From NCBI RefSeq assembly GCF_030012605.2, contig NZ_CP114055.2: 64,000 bases of DNA; one strand, 5' to 3'. Source of the stretch: Bergeyella_A cardium. Its GTDB lineage: Bacteria > Bacteroidota > Bacteroidia > Flavobacteriales > Weeksellaceae. Position 1 is the stretch's first letter. The number at the start of each line of letters is the position of its first letter. The notes under the pieces were generated by a model that saw only the letters and a program-made list of their open reading frames with translations, had not been told where the DNA came from and made no database searches. Both the position numbers and the translations under genes were made by a program. Of this stretch, positions 33,811 to 42,517 are shown one piece after another.

Positions 33811-34317
33811 ATGAAGAGAAAAATATTTTCATTAGTACTGTTTTCTATGGTAATGATCTGCTTTGGGCAGGTGAGTTCTGCACAGATAGAGCATTCCACC
33901 GATATAAAGCAAATAGCAGAGTACATAAAGCAAAACCCAAACGACCCTAAAGTTCCAGCACTCAAAAGGAAAATCGCCCAGCTGATGAATGAAGGTACAT
34001 CCGAAAGCAATACGAGCAAAGAGCAGAAGGCTACCTCCTCAAAAGATAAGAGCAAGAAGGTAGAGATGCTCAATCACTTGTTTAATAATGACCCAAAGCG
34101 TAAGGATGCCGCACTGATGATATACAATAAATCTAACTGCCCTCTGTTGCTGAAAATTGCAGGTAAAAAAAACTTCTCTCTCCAAGTTCCTGCGATGGGC
34201 GAAAATTATATCCTGCTCAAAAAGGGGAGGTATAAGCTCTCCACCTCTGTATGTGGGGCGAATTATATCGAGGTAAAAAACATCCAGAAGGATATGCAGA
34301 TAACCCTCAATAACTAA
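33811..34317 (+). CDS. Secreted protein, DUF6759-like
   Basis: A small exported protein of 168 residues starting at MKRKIFSLVLF (33811), which gives a clean signal peptide ending QVSSAQ; the frame extends upstream to 33685 but without a credible start. The mature part has a Ser/Lys-rich low-complexity linker (about 68-90) and a C-terminal beta-rich domain with YNKSNCPLLLKIAGKKN and VCGANYIEVKNI. I recall such sequences as DUF6759 of Flavobacteriia, but that is from memory. The function is unknown. tsaB starts 12 bases after the stop. Confidence 0.75.
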   Translation: MKRKIFSLVLFSMVMICFGQVSSAQIEHSTDIKQIAEYIKQNPNDPKVPALKRKIAQLMNEGTSESNTSKEQKATSSKDKSKKVEMLNHLFNNDPKRKDAALMIYNKSNCPLLLKIAGKKNFSLQVPAMGENYILLKKGRYKLSTSVCGANYIEVKNIQKDMQITLNN

Positions 34318-34329
34318 TATATTTGCCAG

Positions 34330-35013
34330 ATGAAAATTCTGCATATAGAGACTTCATCTAAAAACTGTTCTGTAGCGATATCTAATGACGAGCACCTCCT
34401 TTGCCTCTGCGAGGAGACCTCTGAAAACTATAAACAATCCGAAAATCTCCACACTTTCGTACAATGGGCTTTGGAGGGTGCAGAAATCTCCCTCCAAGAC
34501 CTTGATGCCATCAGTCTTGGTATGGGTCCAGGCTCTTACACGGGCTTGCGCATCGGTGCTTCGGCGGCAAAAGGCTTCTGCTTTGGGCTCAATCTCCCGC
34601 TTATCGCCATCAATTCGCTCTATTCTATGGTGGAGCCGTTTATCAGTTCGGGGTTTGACCATATCATCCCCCTCATCGATGCGAGGCGAATGGAAGTCTA
34701 TACCGCAACCTTTGATGGTAAAACAGGCGAGATGATAACCCCCACCGAAAGCAAAATTTTAGATGAGAGCTCCTTTCAGGAATATAAAGGTGACAAAGTA
34801 CTCTTTATAGGAGATGGAGCTACAAAAACCCAGCCTCTTATTCATTTTCCTGCTGAGTTTAGAGCAGAGGTCTATCCTTCGGCGAAGTATATGATTCATC
34901 AATCCGTAAAGAAATTCAATACCCATCAGTTTGAGGATGTAGCCTACTTTGAGCCTTTTTACCTCAAAGAATTTCAAGGGGTGAAGCTGGCAGATGCGAA
35001 GAAGAAGCATTAA
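34330..35013 (+). CDS. tsaB: tRNA threonylcarbamoyladenosine biosynthesis protein TsaB
   Basis: Partner of TsaD in making the t6A37 modification of ANN-decoding tRNAs. It has 227 residues and the ASKHA fold with ILHIETSSKNCSVAI at the start and the signature GMGPGSYTGLRIGASAAKG (about 65-83). It lies 12 bases after the DUF6759-like gene. Its stop codon overlaps that of the convergent exosortase-partner gene: both use the tetranucleotide ttaa (35010-35013). Confidence 0.95.
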   Translation: MKILHIETSSKNCSVAISNDEHLLCLCEETSENYKQSENLHTFVQWALEGAEISLQDLDAISLGMGPGSYTGLRIGASAAKGFCFGLNLPLIAINSLYSMVEPFISSGFDHIIPLIDARRMEVYTATFDGKTGEMITPTESKILDESSFQEYKGDKVLFIGDGATKTQPLIHFPAEFRAEVYPSAKYMIHQSVKKFNTHQFEDVAYFEPFYLKEFQGVKLADAKKKH

Positions 35014-35447
35014 TCCTCAGCTTGAGAAATATTCTTCCTGTAATAAAACATTGGGATAATCAGCAGTACGATGAGCGGCTGGATAACGAACCGCCTTATA
35101 TAAAACGAGAACAGATGCCCCACCTCAAACGCTGTAGAGATGCAGTAGAGGTAGAGCGGAAAGGTAATCACAAAGACTAAAACAATTAGAATGGTTGCTT
35201 GTATCGCCCAATCTTTCCTCCTAAACAGGAAATAAATCATCACAACGGAAAATAAAAGGTTTAGCCCGAATCTGAATAGATGGCTAAGGATAAGCCTGCC
35301 CCACTCAAATCTCGGGAAAGCCTCCGGCTTACTCACTCCACTGAAATAATCCAAAAACGGGTCGTAGAATATCTTTGCTTCCAAAACCCTAACGAAGATA
35401 AGCCCCAGTATGCAGGCAATTACAATAAGCCAATTAATGATTTTCAT
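35010..35447 (-). CDS. Exosortase F system-associated membrane protein
   Basis: A membrane protein of 145 residues with four hydrophobic segments. It matches the small protein regularly encoded next to XrtF in Flavobacteriia; key words are FYDPFLDYF and FRFGLNLLFSVVMIYFLF. Its start overlaps the xrtF 3' end by 14 bases, so the pair is translationally coupled. The function is unknown, presumably helping the exosortase. It shares its stop tetranucleotide with tsaB on the other strand. Confidence 0.88.
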   Translation of the reverse strand: MKIINWLIVIACILGLIFVRVLEAKIFYDPFLDYFSGVSKPEAFPRFEWGRLILSHLFRFGLNLLFSVVMIYFLFRRKDWAIQATILIVLVFVITFPLYLYCISTAFEVGHLFSFYIRRFVIQPLIVLLIIPMFYYRKNISQAED

Positions 35448-35970
35448 CTCTCTTCAATACAAAAAACTTAATCCAAACCAGCCAAAGCACTACTATCGTC
35501 CCATAAATTATCGCTGGGAAGAAGTAATCGTGGGCAATTTTAAAATCCTCTGCCGATAGCTCTATCGCTACGATGTTTATCGCCGCTATCCTCAATATAT
35601 TCATCAGATGGAGGATAAGCACCCCCACCCCCGCAAATACAAAGGTCTTCCCACCCTTGTAGAATGCAAAGATAAACGCCAGAAAAAGGATGATAACCGA
35701 GATTGCATTGCACCCTTCCACCATCCGCGAGGTATAGACATTCCCGATCTGGAAGAGCGTACCGCTGTATTGCTCACTATCCACCAGCGTAGTTTTGTAT
35801 CCGCACTGGGTTTGTATAAATGAGGGTTGCTCGGCTATCCACCGCGTTACAGGGTCGGTTATCTGCCCTTCATAAGCATTTAGATAAGTTTGATACACAA
35901 AGACCAATACAATATAAATTCCCAAAAACCTTATTAAAATAAAAAGTGCGGGCTTAAAATCTTTCAGCAT
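35434..35970 (-). CDS. xrtF: Exosortase family protein XrtF
   Basis: A polytopic membrane transpeptidase-like protein of 178 residues. The exosortase/archaeosortase catalytic residues are in place: Cys87 in MVEGCNAIS, Arg127 in LMNILRIAA and His147 in IAHDYFFPAI. Exosortases cleave C-terminal sorting tags at the membrane and may attach the protein to a glycan. XrtF is known from genome surveys of Flavobacteriia, but its substrates are not established. No protein with an obvious PEP-CTERM-like tail was noticed in the window. It has a -7 box 37 bases upstream. Confidence 0.92.
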   Translation of the reverse strand: MLKDFKPALFILIRFLGIYIVLVFVYQTYLNAYEGQITDPVTRWIAEQPSFIQTQCGYKTTLVDSEQYSGTLFQIGNVYTSRMVEGCNAISVIILFLAFIFAFYKGGKTFVFAGVGVLILHLMNILRIAAINIVAIELSAEDFKIAHDYFFPAIIYGTIVVLWLVWIKFFVLKRDENH

Positions 35971-36007
35971 AATCTAATTTTAATTCTAGGAAAACGATTT
36001 CCTGCTG

Positions 36008-36015
36008 CAAATATA
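36008..36015 (-). promoter_or_regulatory. TATATTTG -7 box for xrtF
   Basis: TAnnTTTG on the minus strand, 37 bases before the xrtF start. Confidence 0.6.
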
Positions 36016-36073
36016 CAAAACCCCGCAGCCCACTGGCGATTTCATTTTTGCTTCCCAACAGGTAAATTGTCTG

Positions 36074-36286
36074 CCTTGCGAAGGGCTCAGGGCACCCCGA
36101 CGGGGTAAGTGCCTGCCTTGCTAAAGGCTCGGGGTGTCCTGATAGGGTAATTAAGTACCTGCCACGCTGTGGCTAAGTCCGTCAGCTGGAAGCTGTGCCT
36201 GCCTTGCTAAAGGCTTCCGGTACCGGGACAGGGTAAGTGCTCCTCGTGCTAATGAGTGCCTCGCCGGCTACGGCGCTCGTTAGCAG
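36074..36286 (+). repeat. GCTA-loop hairpin array B (about ten hairpins)
   Basis: It fills most of the 349-base gap between xrtF and opdB. Successive hairpins on the plus strand are cctt-gcg-aagg (36074), acccc-gac-ggggt (36094), gcctt-gcta-aaggc (36115), tcct-gat-aggg (36137), gccac-gct-gtggc (36161), cagct-gga-agctg (36183), gcctt-gcta-aaggc (36201), the palindrome ccggtaccgg (36217), ctcgt-gcta-atgag (36243, one G-U pair) and cgccg-gcta-cggcg (36262). A looser 43-base period (gtgcctg...gggtaa) is visible. GC content is far above the surroundings. Confidence 0.88.
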
Positions 36287-36292
36287 ATTTAT

Positions 36293-36300
36293 TATCTTTG
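36293..36300 (+). promoter_or_regulatory. TATCTTTG -7 box before opdB
   Basis: TAnnTTTG match 20 bases before the start codon and only 7 bases after the hairpin array ends. Confidence 0.6.
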
Positions 36301-36319
36301 CCTCATTAAAAAAGATAAA

Positions 36320-38377
36320 ATGCAGATTCCAAAAGCGAAGAAGATAGATAAAATACTCGAGAAGTTTGGAGATAAGAGGAATGACCCCTATTTCTGGCTT
36401 AATGAGAGGGAAAACCCAGAGGTGAGGGCTTATTTAGAAGAAGAAAATAAATACTGCGAAGCGGTAATGAAAGATACAGAGCCCTTGCAGCAGGAGCTTT
36501 TTGAGGAAATGAAAGCTCGGTATAAGAAAGATGATGAATCATTGCCGTATTTCTTTAATGGATATTGGTATATCATCAAATATAAGGATGGGAAGGAGTA
36601 TCCGCTCTTTTATAGAAGGTATAAAACGCTGGAGGCAGAAGATGAACTGATGCTGGATGTAAATGCACTGGCAGAAGGAGAGGCTTTTTTTGAGGTGAGG
36701 AGTGTTGCGGTGAGTATGGATAACAGAATTGCGTGCTTCTCATCGGATAATATCGGTAGGCGTATCTATACCCTTAACTTTAAAGACTTGCAGACGGGCG
36801 AGATACTCCCCGATAAAATCCTCAATACAACGGGAAAGGCGGTTTGGGCAAATGACGGTGAGCATATTTTCTATATAAGGAAAGACGAGAGCCTAAGGGC
36901 ATTTCAGGTATACAGACATAGGCTGGGTACGGCGTCTGAAGATGATGTGCTCATCTACCACGAGGAGGATGAGACCTTTGATGTCAATGTCTATAAAACG
37001 AAATCCTTAGCCTATATTTTTATTTCCAGTTCCAGTACTTTGTCGGATGAGCACAGGTTCATCCCCGCTGATGATATTAATGCCGAGTGGAGAATCTTAC
37101 AGCCTCGAGAGGAGGATTTAGAGTATGCGGTGGAGCATTATGAGGATGAATTTTATATCATTACCAATGCAGATGGCGCTACGAACTTCAAAATCGTAAA
37201 AACGAAAGTGAGCCATTGTGAGAAGGAGTATTGGCAGGATTTTATCCCCCATCGAGAGGGTGTGCTCCTTGAGGGTTTTGAAATTTTTAAGGATTATTTC
37301 GTGATAGAAGAGCGGGAGAAAGGCCTGCTGCAAATCAAGATAAGGGATAATGCTTCTGGTGTGGAGCATCAGCTTCCGTTTACAGACCCTACTTATACGG
37401 CGTACATCGGGCTGAATTTGGAGTTTGATACCCCTCTGCTGAGGTTTGGCTATACATCTCTCACCACACCGAGCTCTACTTACGAATATAATATGAAGGA
37501 ACGAACGACTACGCTCCTCAAACAGCAGGAAGTTCTGGGAGGTAAGTTTGCTCCTGAGAATTATACATCAGAGAGGCTATGGGCAAAGTCCAGAGATGGG
37601 AAAGCCCTCATCCCTATATCATTGGTGTATCATAAAGATACGCCAAAGTCTAAGAAGACTCCCCTGCTGCTCTATGGATATGGGAGCTACGGGCATACCG
37701 TAGATGCGAGCTTTTCCAGCCTTAGGCTTTCGCTCTTAGACAGGGGCTTTATTTATGCTATTGCGCACATCCGTGGGGGAGAGTATCTGGGAAGAGACTG
37801 GTACGAGGACGGGAAGATGCTCCATAAAAAAAATACCTTCTACGATTTTATAGATGCTGCACAATACTTGGTAAGCGAGAGCTATACCTCACCCAAACAC
37901 CTCTATGCTATGGGAGGGAGCGCGGGCGGACTGCTCGTAGGTGCGGTGGCAAATATTGCCCCTGAGGTTTTCAATGGGATAATTGCCCAAGTGCCTTTCG
38001 TAGATGTGGTAACCACAATGCTGGACGACTCTATCCCCCTTACCACTGGGGAATATGACGAGTGGGGCAACCCGAATATTGAGGAATACTATCATTATAT
38101 GAAATCCTACTCCCCATACGATAATGTGGAGGCAAAGGATTATCCGAATATGCTCATCACAACAGGCTTTCACGACTCTCAGGTGCAGTACTGGGAACCG
38201 GCAAAGTGGGTGGCAAAGCTCCGAGACCTTAAAACCGATGCCAATATCCTTATCTTTAAAACCGATATGGACTCTGGGCACGGCGGTGCGAGTGGCAGGT
38301 TCGAGAGCTTAAAAGAAGATGCATTAGAATATGCCTTTATACTGAAATGTGAAGCTAATCATAAGAATAAACTTTAA
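36320..38377 (+). CDS. Oligopeptidase B-like S9 serine peptidase
   Basis: An S9A prolyl-oligopeptidase-family enzyme of 685 residues cleaving short peptides, most like oligopeptidase B (specific for basic residues in characterised members). An N-terminal beta-propeller (about 70-400) is followed by the alpha/beta-hydrolase domain. Catalytic words are GGSAGGLL (Ser near 533), HDSQVQYWEP (Asp near 617) and SGHGGASGRF (His near 654). No signal peptide is seen, so it is probably cytoplasmic. The next gene starts at the base after its stop codon. Confidence 0.92.
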   Translation: MQIPKAKKIDKILEKFGDKRNDPYFWLNERENPEVRAYLEEENKYCEAVMKDTEPLQQELFEEMKARYKKDDESLPYFFNGYWYIIKYKDGKEYPLFYRRYKTLEAEDELMLDVNALAEGEAFFEVRSVAVSMDNRIACFSSDNIGRRIYTLNFKDLQTGEILPDKILNTTGKAVWANDGEHIFYIRKDESLRAFQVYRHRLGTASEDDVLIYHEEDETFDVNVYKTKSLAYIFISSSSTLSDEHRFIPADDINAEWRILQPREEDLEYAVEHYEDEFYIITNADGATNFKIVKTKVSHCEKEYWQDFIPHREGVLLEGFEIFKDYFVIEEREKGLLQIKIRDNASGVEHQLPFTDPTYTAYIGLNLEFDTPLLRFGYTSLTTPSSTYEYNMKERTTTLLKQQEVLGGKFAPENYTSERLWAKSRDGKALIPISLVYHKDTPKSKKTPLLLYGYGSYGHTVDASFSSLRLSLLDRGFIYAIAHIRGGEYLGRDWYEDGKMLHKKNTFYDFIDAAQYLVSESYTSPKHLYAMGGSAGGLLVGAVANIAPEVFNGIIAQVPFVDVVTTMLDDSIPLTTGEYDEWGNPNIEEYYHYMKSYSPYDNVEAKDYPNMLITTGFHDSQVQYWEPAKWVAKLRDLKTDANILIFKTDMDSGHGGASGRFESLKEDALEYAFILKCEANHKNKL

Positions 38378-38773
38378 ATGAAGACGAATAAAATGATGAC
38401 AGAAGCAGAACTCTGGAAAGAAGTAGAGCATTTTTTTCAAATAAATTTTGATACAGAAAAGAATGTGCCTATAGAGACCATCCTCTTCCTTATAGGAATA
38501 CAGGAGCTGGGCAGCGGTAAGCAAGAATATACCAAAGATGATAAGATTAATATGATTCATATTGCCGTGTGCAGGCTCTTACAGCCCTTTGGGTATTATA
38601 AATTTTCACATTATGATGACGATGGCTACCCTCACTTTGATGAGCTGGAAGCCTTGCCAGAGCTAAAACCCAACGAACAAACCCTCCTGATGAAGAAAGC
38701 TGTAATACAATACTTCATAGATGAAGCCCTATTCCCTAAAGAGGTTTTAGAAAAGGTAGGTGCAGGACTTTAA
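38378..38773 (+). CDS. Conserved hypothetical protein
   Basis: A soluble acidic protein of 131 residues that I do not recognise by domain. Visible are a helical N-terminus (TEAELWKEVEHFFQINF), IETILFLIGIQELGSG and a mid-region with YDDDGYPHFDELEALP. No signal peptide or metal motif stands out. It begins directly after the opdB stop (zero spacing), and alternative starts at 38393 or 38396 are possible, so translation is probably coupled to opdB. Confidence 0.75.
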   Translation: MKTNKMMTEAELWKEVEHFFQINFDTEKNVPIETILFLIGIQELGSGKQEYTKDDKINMIHIAVCRLLQPFGYYKFSHYDDDGYPHFDELEALPELKPNEQTLLMKKAVIQYFIDEALFPKEVLEKVGAGL

Positions 38774-38798
38774 TTCTTTTATTTCGGAGGATGGATAA

Positions 38799-38829
38799 TT
38801 GTACAGACAATTTTAAAACTCTACATTTG
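38799..38829 (+). promoter_or_regulatory. Full promoter: TTG, 20-base spacer, TACATTTG
   Basis: ttg at 38799-38801 and tacatttg at 38822-38829 with a 20-base spacer match both Bacteroidota promoter elements. It lies 19 bases before the LysM gene start. Confidence 0.8.
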
Positions 38830-38848
38830 TAACATTATAAACTAAAAG

Positions 38849-40525
38849 ATGAAAAGAATATTTGTATTGGCAGGTCTTATGAGCTTTTCTGCATTATTTG
38901 CACAGAAGAAACATACTGTGGAAAAAGGAGACACCGCATATAATATCTCTAAAAGGTATGGGATATCCCTCGATGAGTTCTACCGCCTTAATCCGAAAGT
39001 GAAAGAAGGAGTCCTCAATATAGGAGATGTACTCGTAGTAAAAGGTAAAGAAAAGAAAGAAGCTCTACCCGCTAAATCTGGAAAGCTGGGGACAATTATT
39101 CTACAGCCGAAGCAAACCCTCTATGGGCTTACAAGGCAGTACCACATTACTGAAGCAGAAATCCGAAAACTCAATCCCAACCTGATGATGCAGATTGGTG
39201 AAGAGATTAGCCTGCCGATAGAGAATATAGAAAAATATGCAGATAAAAAAGCCTTTACTACAACAGCTCCAAAGCAAACGCCAGAAATAGAAAAGCCGAG
39301 AACCGAGAAGCCAGAGCCTACACCCGCAGGTAATGGAGACGAATATGTTACTCACACTGTACAAAGCGAAGATACGGTCTTTGGTATTATTAATAAATAC
39401 AGCATTAGCCTTGACCAATTGCTGGAGCTCAATCCACAAATTGCAGACGGGCTGAAAGCTGGTGCTACAATTAAGATTAGAAAGCTGGAACCCGCTTATG
39501 TAAAGAAGGCATCAGGTATTCTGAATATCGTATTGATGATGCCTTTCGGTTTTGATTCCAATGATACAAAGTATCGTGTGAGTTTTACAGACTTCCTCTC
39601 AGGAGCGAGGCTGGCAATGGAAAGGCAAGCGAGAAAAGGGCTGAAGATGGATGTTAAAATCATAGACACAGGCAGTGAGAAGAGTTTTAAAAACTCATTG
39701 TCTCAGATTAATCAGGAAAATACAGACTTAATCATCGGGCCTTTCTTTAAGTCAAACATTATAGAGGTAATGGACTTCCTTGGAGACAAAAAAATACCGG
39801 TGGTAGCACCGCTTGCAAACTCCGAAGAGCTCTACGATTACAGTAACTTAGTCATTATGGAGACTGCCGATAATATCTACTCAGACAGAATAGCCAAAGA
39901 AGTAGTGCAGGCATATAATAATGAGAAAATATACATCGTCTCAGGGGCGGATAAATCTGTGGCAAACCTCTTAAAGCAGAGTATAGAGAAATCCCTCAAA
40001 AAAGCACAGGTTAAAATCATAACTTCTGCCGATGAGATAAGCCTTGATAAGAATATGATGACAGGGCAGAAAGCACCAGTCATCGCGATTTTTGCTTCCA
40101 ACAGTTCTAAAACAGAAGAGGGGAATGCTTTCACCAATAAAGTAATTGCCCTTACAAAAGAGACCGAAGGTATAAAGGCATTCAGCCTGTACCACAGCCC
40201 AAGCTTTGATAAGAAAGTAAACGAGCTCTCTCAGGCGAGTTTGGTTTATCTTGTAGACAGGAAAATCAATACTGATGGAGATTTTGAGAAGCAAGTACTG
40301 TCAGATTACAGAGAGAAGTATTGCAAAACACCGAGCAGGTTTGCTATCATCGGTTTTGATGTGGTGAATGACATCCTTTCACGGGAAAATAGCAGAGGAG
40401 AGCTCTTCAAGCAAATGGGAAAAACCCAAACTCAGCTCGCTACTAAATTTGAGTATGTGAGAACTAAGCCCAACGGTGCGTATATAAACACAGGATACCG
40501 AGTGGTAAGGCTTATTCCACAATAG
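38849..40525 (+). CDS. LysM and periplasmic-binding-fold protein
   Basis: A secreted protein of 558 residues: signal peptide ending SALFAQ, LysM repeats starting near residues 22, 81 and 167 (HTVEKGDTAYNISKRYG, QTLYGLTRQYHI, HTVQSEDTVFGIINKYSI), then a type 1 periplasmic-binding fold from about 225 (LNIVLMMPFGFD to LIPQ). LysM domains bind peptidoglycan, and the binding fold resembles amino-acid ABC receptors, though no transporter is adjacent. It may sense or scaffold wall fragments (inference). It has the best promoter in the window and precedes fabD by 42 bases. Confidence 0.9.
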   Translation: MKRIFVLAGLMSFSALFAQKKHTVEKGDTAYNISKRYGISLDEFYRLNPKVKEGVLNIGDVLVVKGKEKKEALPAKSGKLGTIILQPKQTLYGLTRQYHITEAEIRKLNPNLMMQIGEEISLPIENIEKYADKKAFTTTAPKQTPEIEKPRTEKPEPTPAGNGDEYVTHTVQSEDTVFGIINKYSISLDQLLELNPQIADGLKAGATIKIRKLEPAYVKKASGILNIVLMMPFGFDSNDTKYRVSFTDFLSGARLAMERQARKGLKMDVKIIDTGSEKSFKNSLSQINQENTDLIIGPFFKSNIIEVMDFLGDKKIPVVAPLANSEELYDYSNLVIMETADNIYSDRIAKEVVQAYNNEKIYIVSGADKSVANLLKQSIEKSLKKAQVKIITSADEISLDKNMMTGQKAPVIAIFASNSSKTEEGNAFTNKVIALTKETEGIKAFSLYHSPSFDKKVNELSQASLVYLVDRKINTDGDFEKQVLSDYREKYCKTPSRFAIIGFDVVNDILSRENSRGELFKQMGKTQTQLATKFEYVRTKPNGAYINTGYRVVRLIPQ

Positions 40526-40567
40526 AAAACAATAGACTAAAAGAATTGAATAATTAAACAGAGATAA

Positions 40568-41443
40568 ATGAAAGCATTAGTATTCCCTGGACAAGGGGCA
40601 CAGTTTGTAGGAATGGGGAAGGCGTTGTACGAATCCAATTCGGAGATTAAATCATTAATGGATTCCGCAAATGAGATACTGGGGTTTGACATATTAAATA
40701 TAATGTTTAACGGTACAGATGAAGACTTAAAGCAGACAAGCGTTACTCAGCCTGCTATTTTCATTCATTCCGTAGCCAAAGCAAAATCTATGGACATCAC
40801 CGATGCTAAAATGGTAGCGGGGCACTCTCTCGGGGAGTTTTCAGCGCTTGTCGTAAGTGGCGTACTCTCGTTTGAGGACGGTCTAAGGCTCGTTTCCGAG
40901 AGAGCAAAAGCGATGCAGGAGGCTTGCAATGCCAGTGCAGGAGCGATGGCAGCCATCCTCGGTTTGTCAGATGAAAAAGTAGAGGAGATTTGTAGCAGTG
41001 TAGAACGAGTGGTGGTACCTGCGAACTACAACTGCCCTGGTCAGCTCGTAATCTCTGGAGAAACCAAAGCCGTAGAAGAGGCTTGCGCAAAGATGAAGGA
41101 AGCAGGAGCCAAAAGAGCATTGCTATTGCCTGTAAATGGTGCTTTCCACTCGCCACTGATGCAGCCCGCACAGGAGAGACTGGCAAAAGCCATTAATACA
41201 ACTGAGTTTAAGAATGCACGGATACCTGTTTATCAAAATGTAACGACAACAGCCGTAACCGATGCAGAGGAAATTAAAAAGAACCTCATCGCACAGCTTA
41301 CAGGCTCTGTGAAATGGACGCAGTCGGTACAGAATATGATAAAAGACGGTGCTTCCAGCTTTGTAGAGATAGGTCCAGGTAAGGCTCTACAAGGGATGAT
41401 TAAGAAAATAGACGCATCAGTAGAAGTGAGTTCCGTAGACTAA
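40568..41443 (+). CDS. fabD: Malonyl-CoA:ACP transacylase
   Basis: Transfers malonyl from CoA to acyl-carrier protein in fatty-acid synthesis. It has 291 residues with FPGQGAQFVGMG (6-17), the nucleophile elbow GHSLG (85-89, Ser87), and the catalytic His in NGAFHSPLMQ (about 196-205). The terminal GPGKALQGMIKKI is typical. Its stop codon shares one base with the ATG of the GYDIA kinase gene, so the two are translationally coupled. Confidence 0.96.
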   Translation: MKALVFPGQGAQFVGMGKALYESNSEIKSLMDSANEILGFDILNIMFNGTDEDLKQTSVTQPAIFIHSVAKAKSMDITDAKMVAGHSLGEFSALVVSGVLSFEDGLRLVSERAKAMQEACNASAGAMAAILGLSDEKVEEICSSVERVVVPANYNCPGQLVISGETKAVEEACAKMKEAGAKRALLLPVNGAFHSPLMQPAQERLAKAINTTEFKNARIPVYQNVTTTAVTDAEEIKKNLIAQLTGSVKWTQSVQNMIKDGASSFVEIGPGKALQGMIKKIDASVEVSSVD

Positions 41444-42351
41444 TGGTATTTGAAACTTTTTCAGCAGGTAAATTGCTCATTAGCTCGGAGTATGTGGTCT
41501 TAGACGGTGCTTTGGCGCTAGCTCTGCCCACAGTATGGGGACAGGAGTTGGTTTGTGATGAAAAGGAAGACGGCAAGTCTATACTGCATTGGGAGGCCTA
41601 CCACCAGAATAAGCACTGGCTAAGCATTAGGATAGATTATAAAAGCTGGCAAATCCTTAAAACCAATATCCCTGCTTCTGCTGAGTTTATCGTTAGAACC
41701 TTAAAGAATATTCAGAAGCTATCGCCCAAAAAGTTGCAGGGCGATAGCTCTTATTTTATTAAAACCCACCTGCAATTCCCTGCCGATTATGGCTTGGGGA
41801 GCAGTTCTACCCTGATGAATAACCTTGCCCGCTGGTCGGGTATTGATGCCTTTGAGCTGAATGCCCTTTCTCTCGGTGGTTCGGGTTATGATATTGCAGT
41901 GGCGCAGGAAAATTCCCCAATTCTTTACCAGTTAGAGGCTGGGAAGAGGAGCATTCGCCGAGTAGATTTCAATCCTGAGTTTAGAGATGAACTGCTTTTT
42001 GTGCATCTCAATCAGAAGCAGGATTCTCGGGAAGGCATAGCGATGTACAGGCAGAAAGAGAAAACCACAGCGCTAATAGATTTCTTTTCTCAACTTACAG
42101 AGGAGCTGCTAAAAACTACCGATATAGACCGATTTTCCGAGCTAATATCCCAGCACGAAGCGCGGCTATCGGCATTTCTTGGGATAGCTACCGTGAAGCA
42201 AAAGTTCTTTGCCGACTACCCCTGTTTTATAAAGAGCCTCGGAGCTTGGGGAGGCGATTTTGTCCTCACAAGGAAAACCGAAAACTACCACCAATACTTT
42301 CAAGAGAGGGGCTTTTCTACCTTTTTTAGTTGGGAGGAGATTATTCAATAG
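41443..42351 (+). CDS. GYDIA-type GHMP kinase
   Basis: A small-molecule kinase of the GHMP superfamily, 302 residues, in the flavobacterial class named for the motif GYDIA, here GSGYDIAVAQ (about 146-155). The ATP loop is GLGSSSTLMN (about 117-126), and the N-terminus GKLLISSEYVVLDGALALALP is mevalonate-kinase-like. It may phosphorylate a mevalonate-pathway intermediate, but the substrate is not known. It overlaps fabD by one base and is followed by a clear terminator. Confidence 0.9.
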   Translation: MVFETFSAGKLLISSEYVVLDGALALALPTVWGQELVCDEKEDGKSILHWEAYHQNKHWLSIRIDYKSWQILKTNIPASAEFIVRTLKNIQKLSPKKLQGDSSYFIKTHLQFPADYGLGSSSTLMNNLARWSGIDAFELNALSLGGSGYDIAVAQENSPILYQLEAGKRSIRRVDFNPEFRDELLFVHLNQKQDSREGIAMYRQKEKTTALIDFFSQLTEELLKTTDIDRFSELISQHEARLSAFLGIATVKQKFFADYPCFIKSLGAWGGDFVLTRKTENYHQYFQERGFSTFFSWEEIIQ

Positions 42352-42373
42352 CCTATCCATATAACGATTTTTC

Positions 42374-42399
42374 ACCGCCTATTCTGGGCGGTTTTTTTT
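42374..42399 (+). terminator. Terminator after fabD and the GYDIA kinase
   Basis: Arms accgcc / ggcggt with a 7-base loop followed by eight T. Confidence 0.9.
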
Positions 42400-42480
42400 A
42401 TTTCTCTTCGCTGAGTTTTTGATGTGATAAATATCATTGTTTTGCTGTTATATAAAATATCTTTAATTAATAAATAATAT

Positions 42481-42488
42481 TATCTTTG
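42481..42488 (+). promoter_or_regulatory. TATCTTTG -7 box before the split lipoprotein gene
   Basis: TAnnTTTG match 30 bases before the start codon at 42518. Confidence 0.55.
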
Positions 42489-42517
42489 AGGGGTTAAATA
42501 CTTAAAAATCATTAAAA

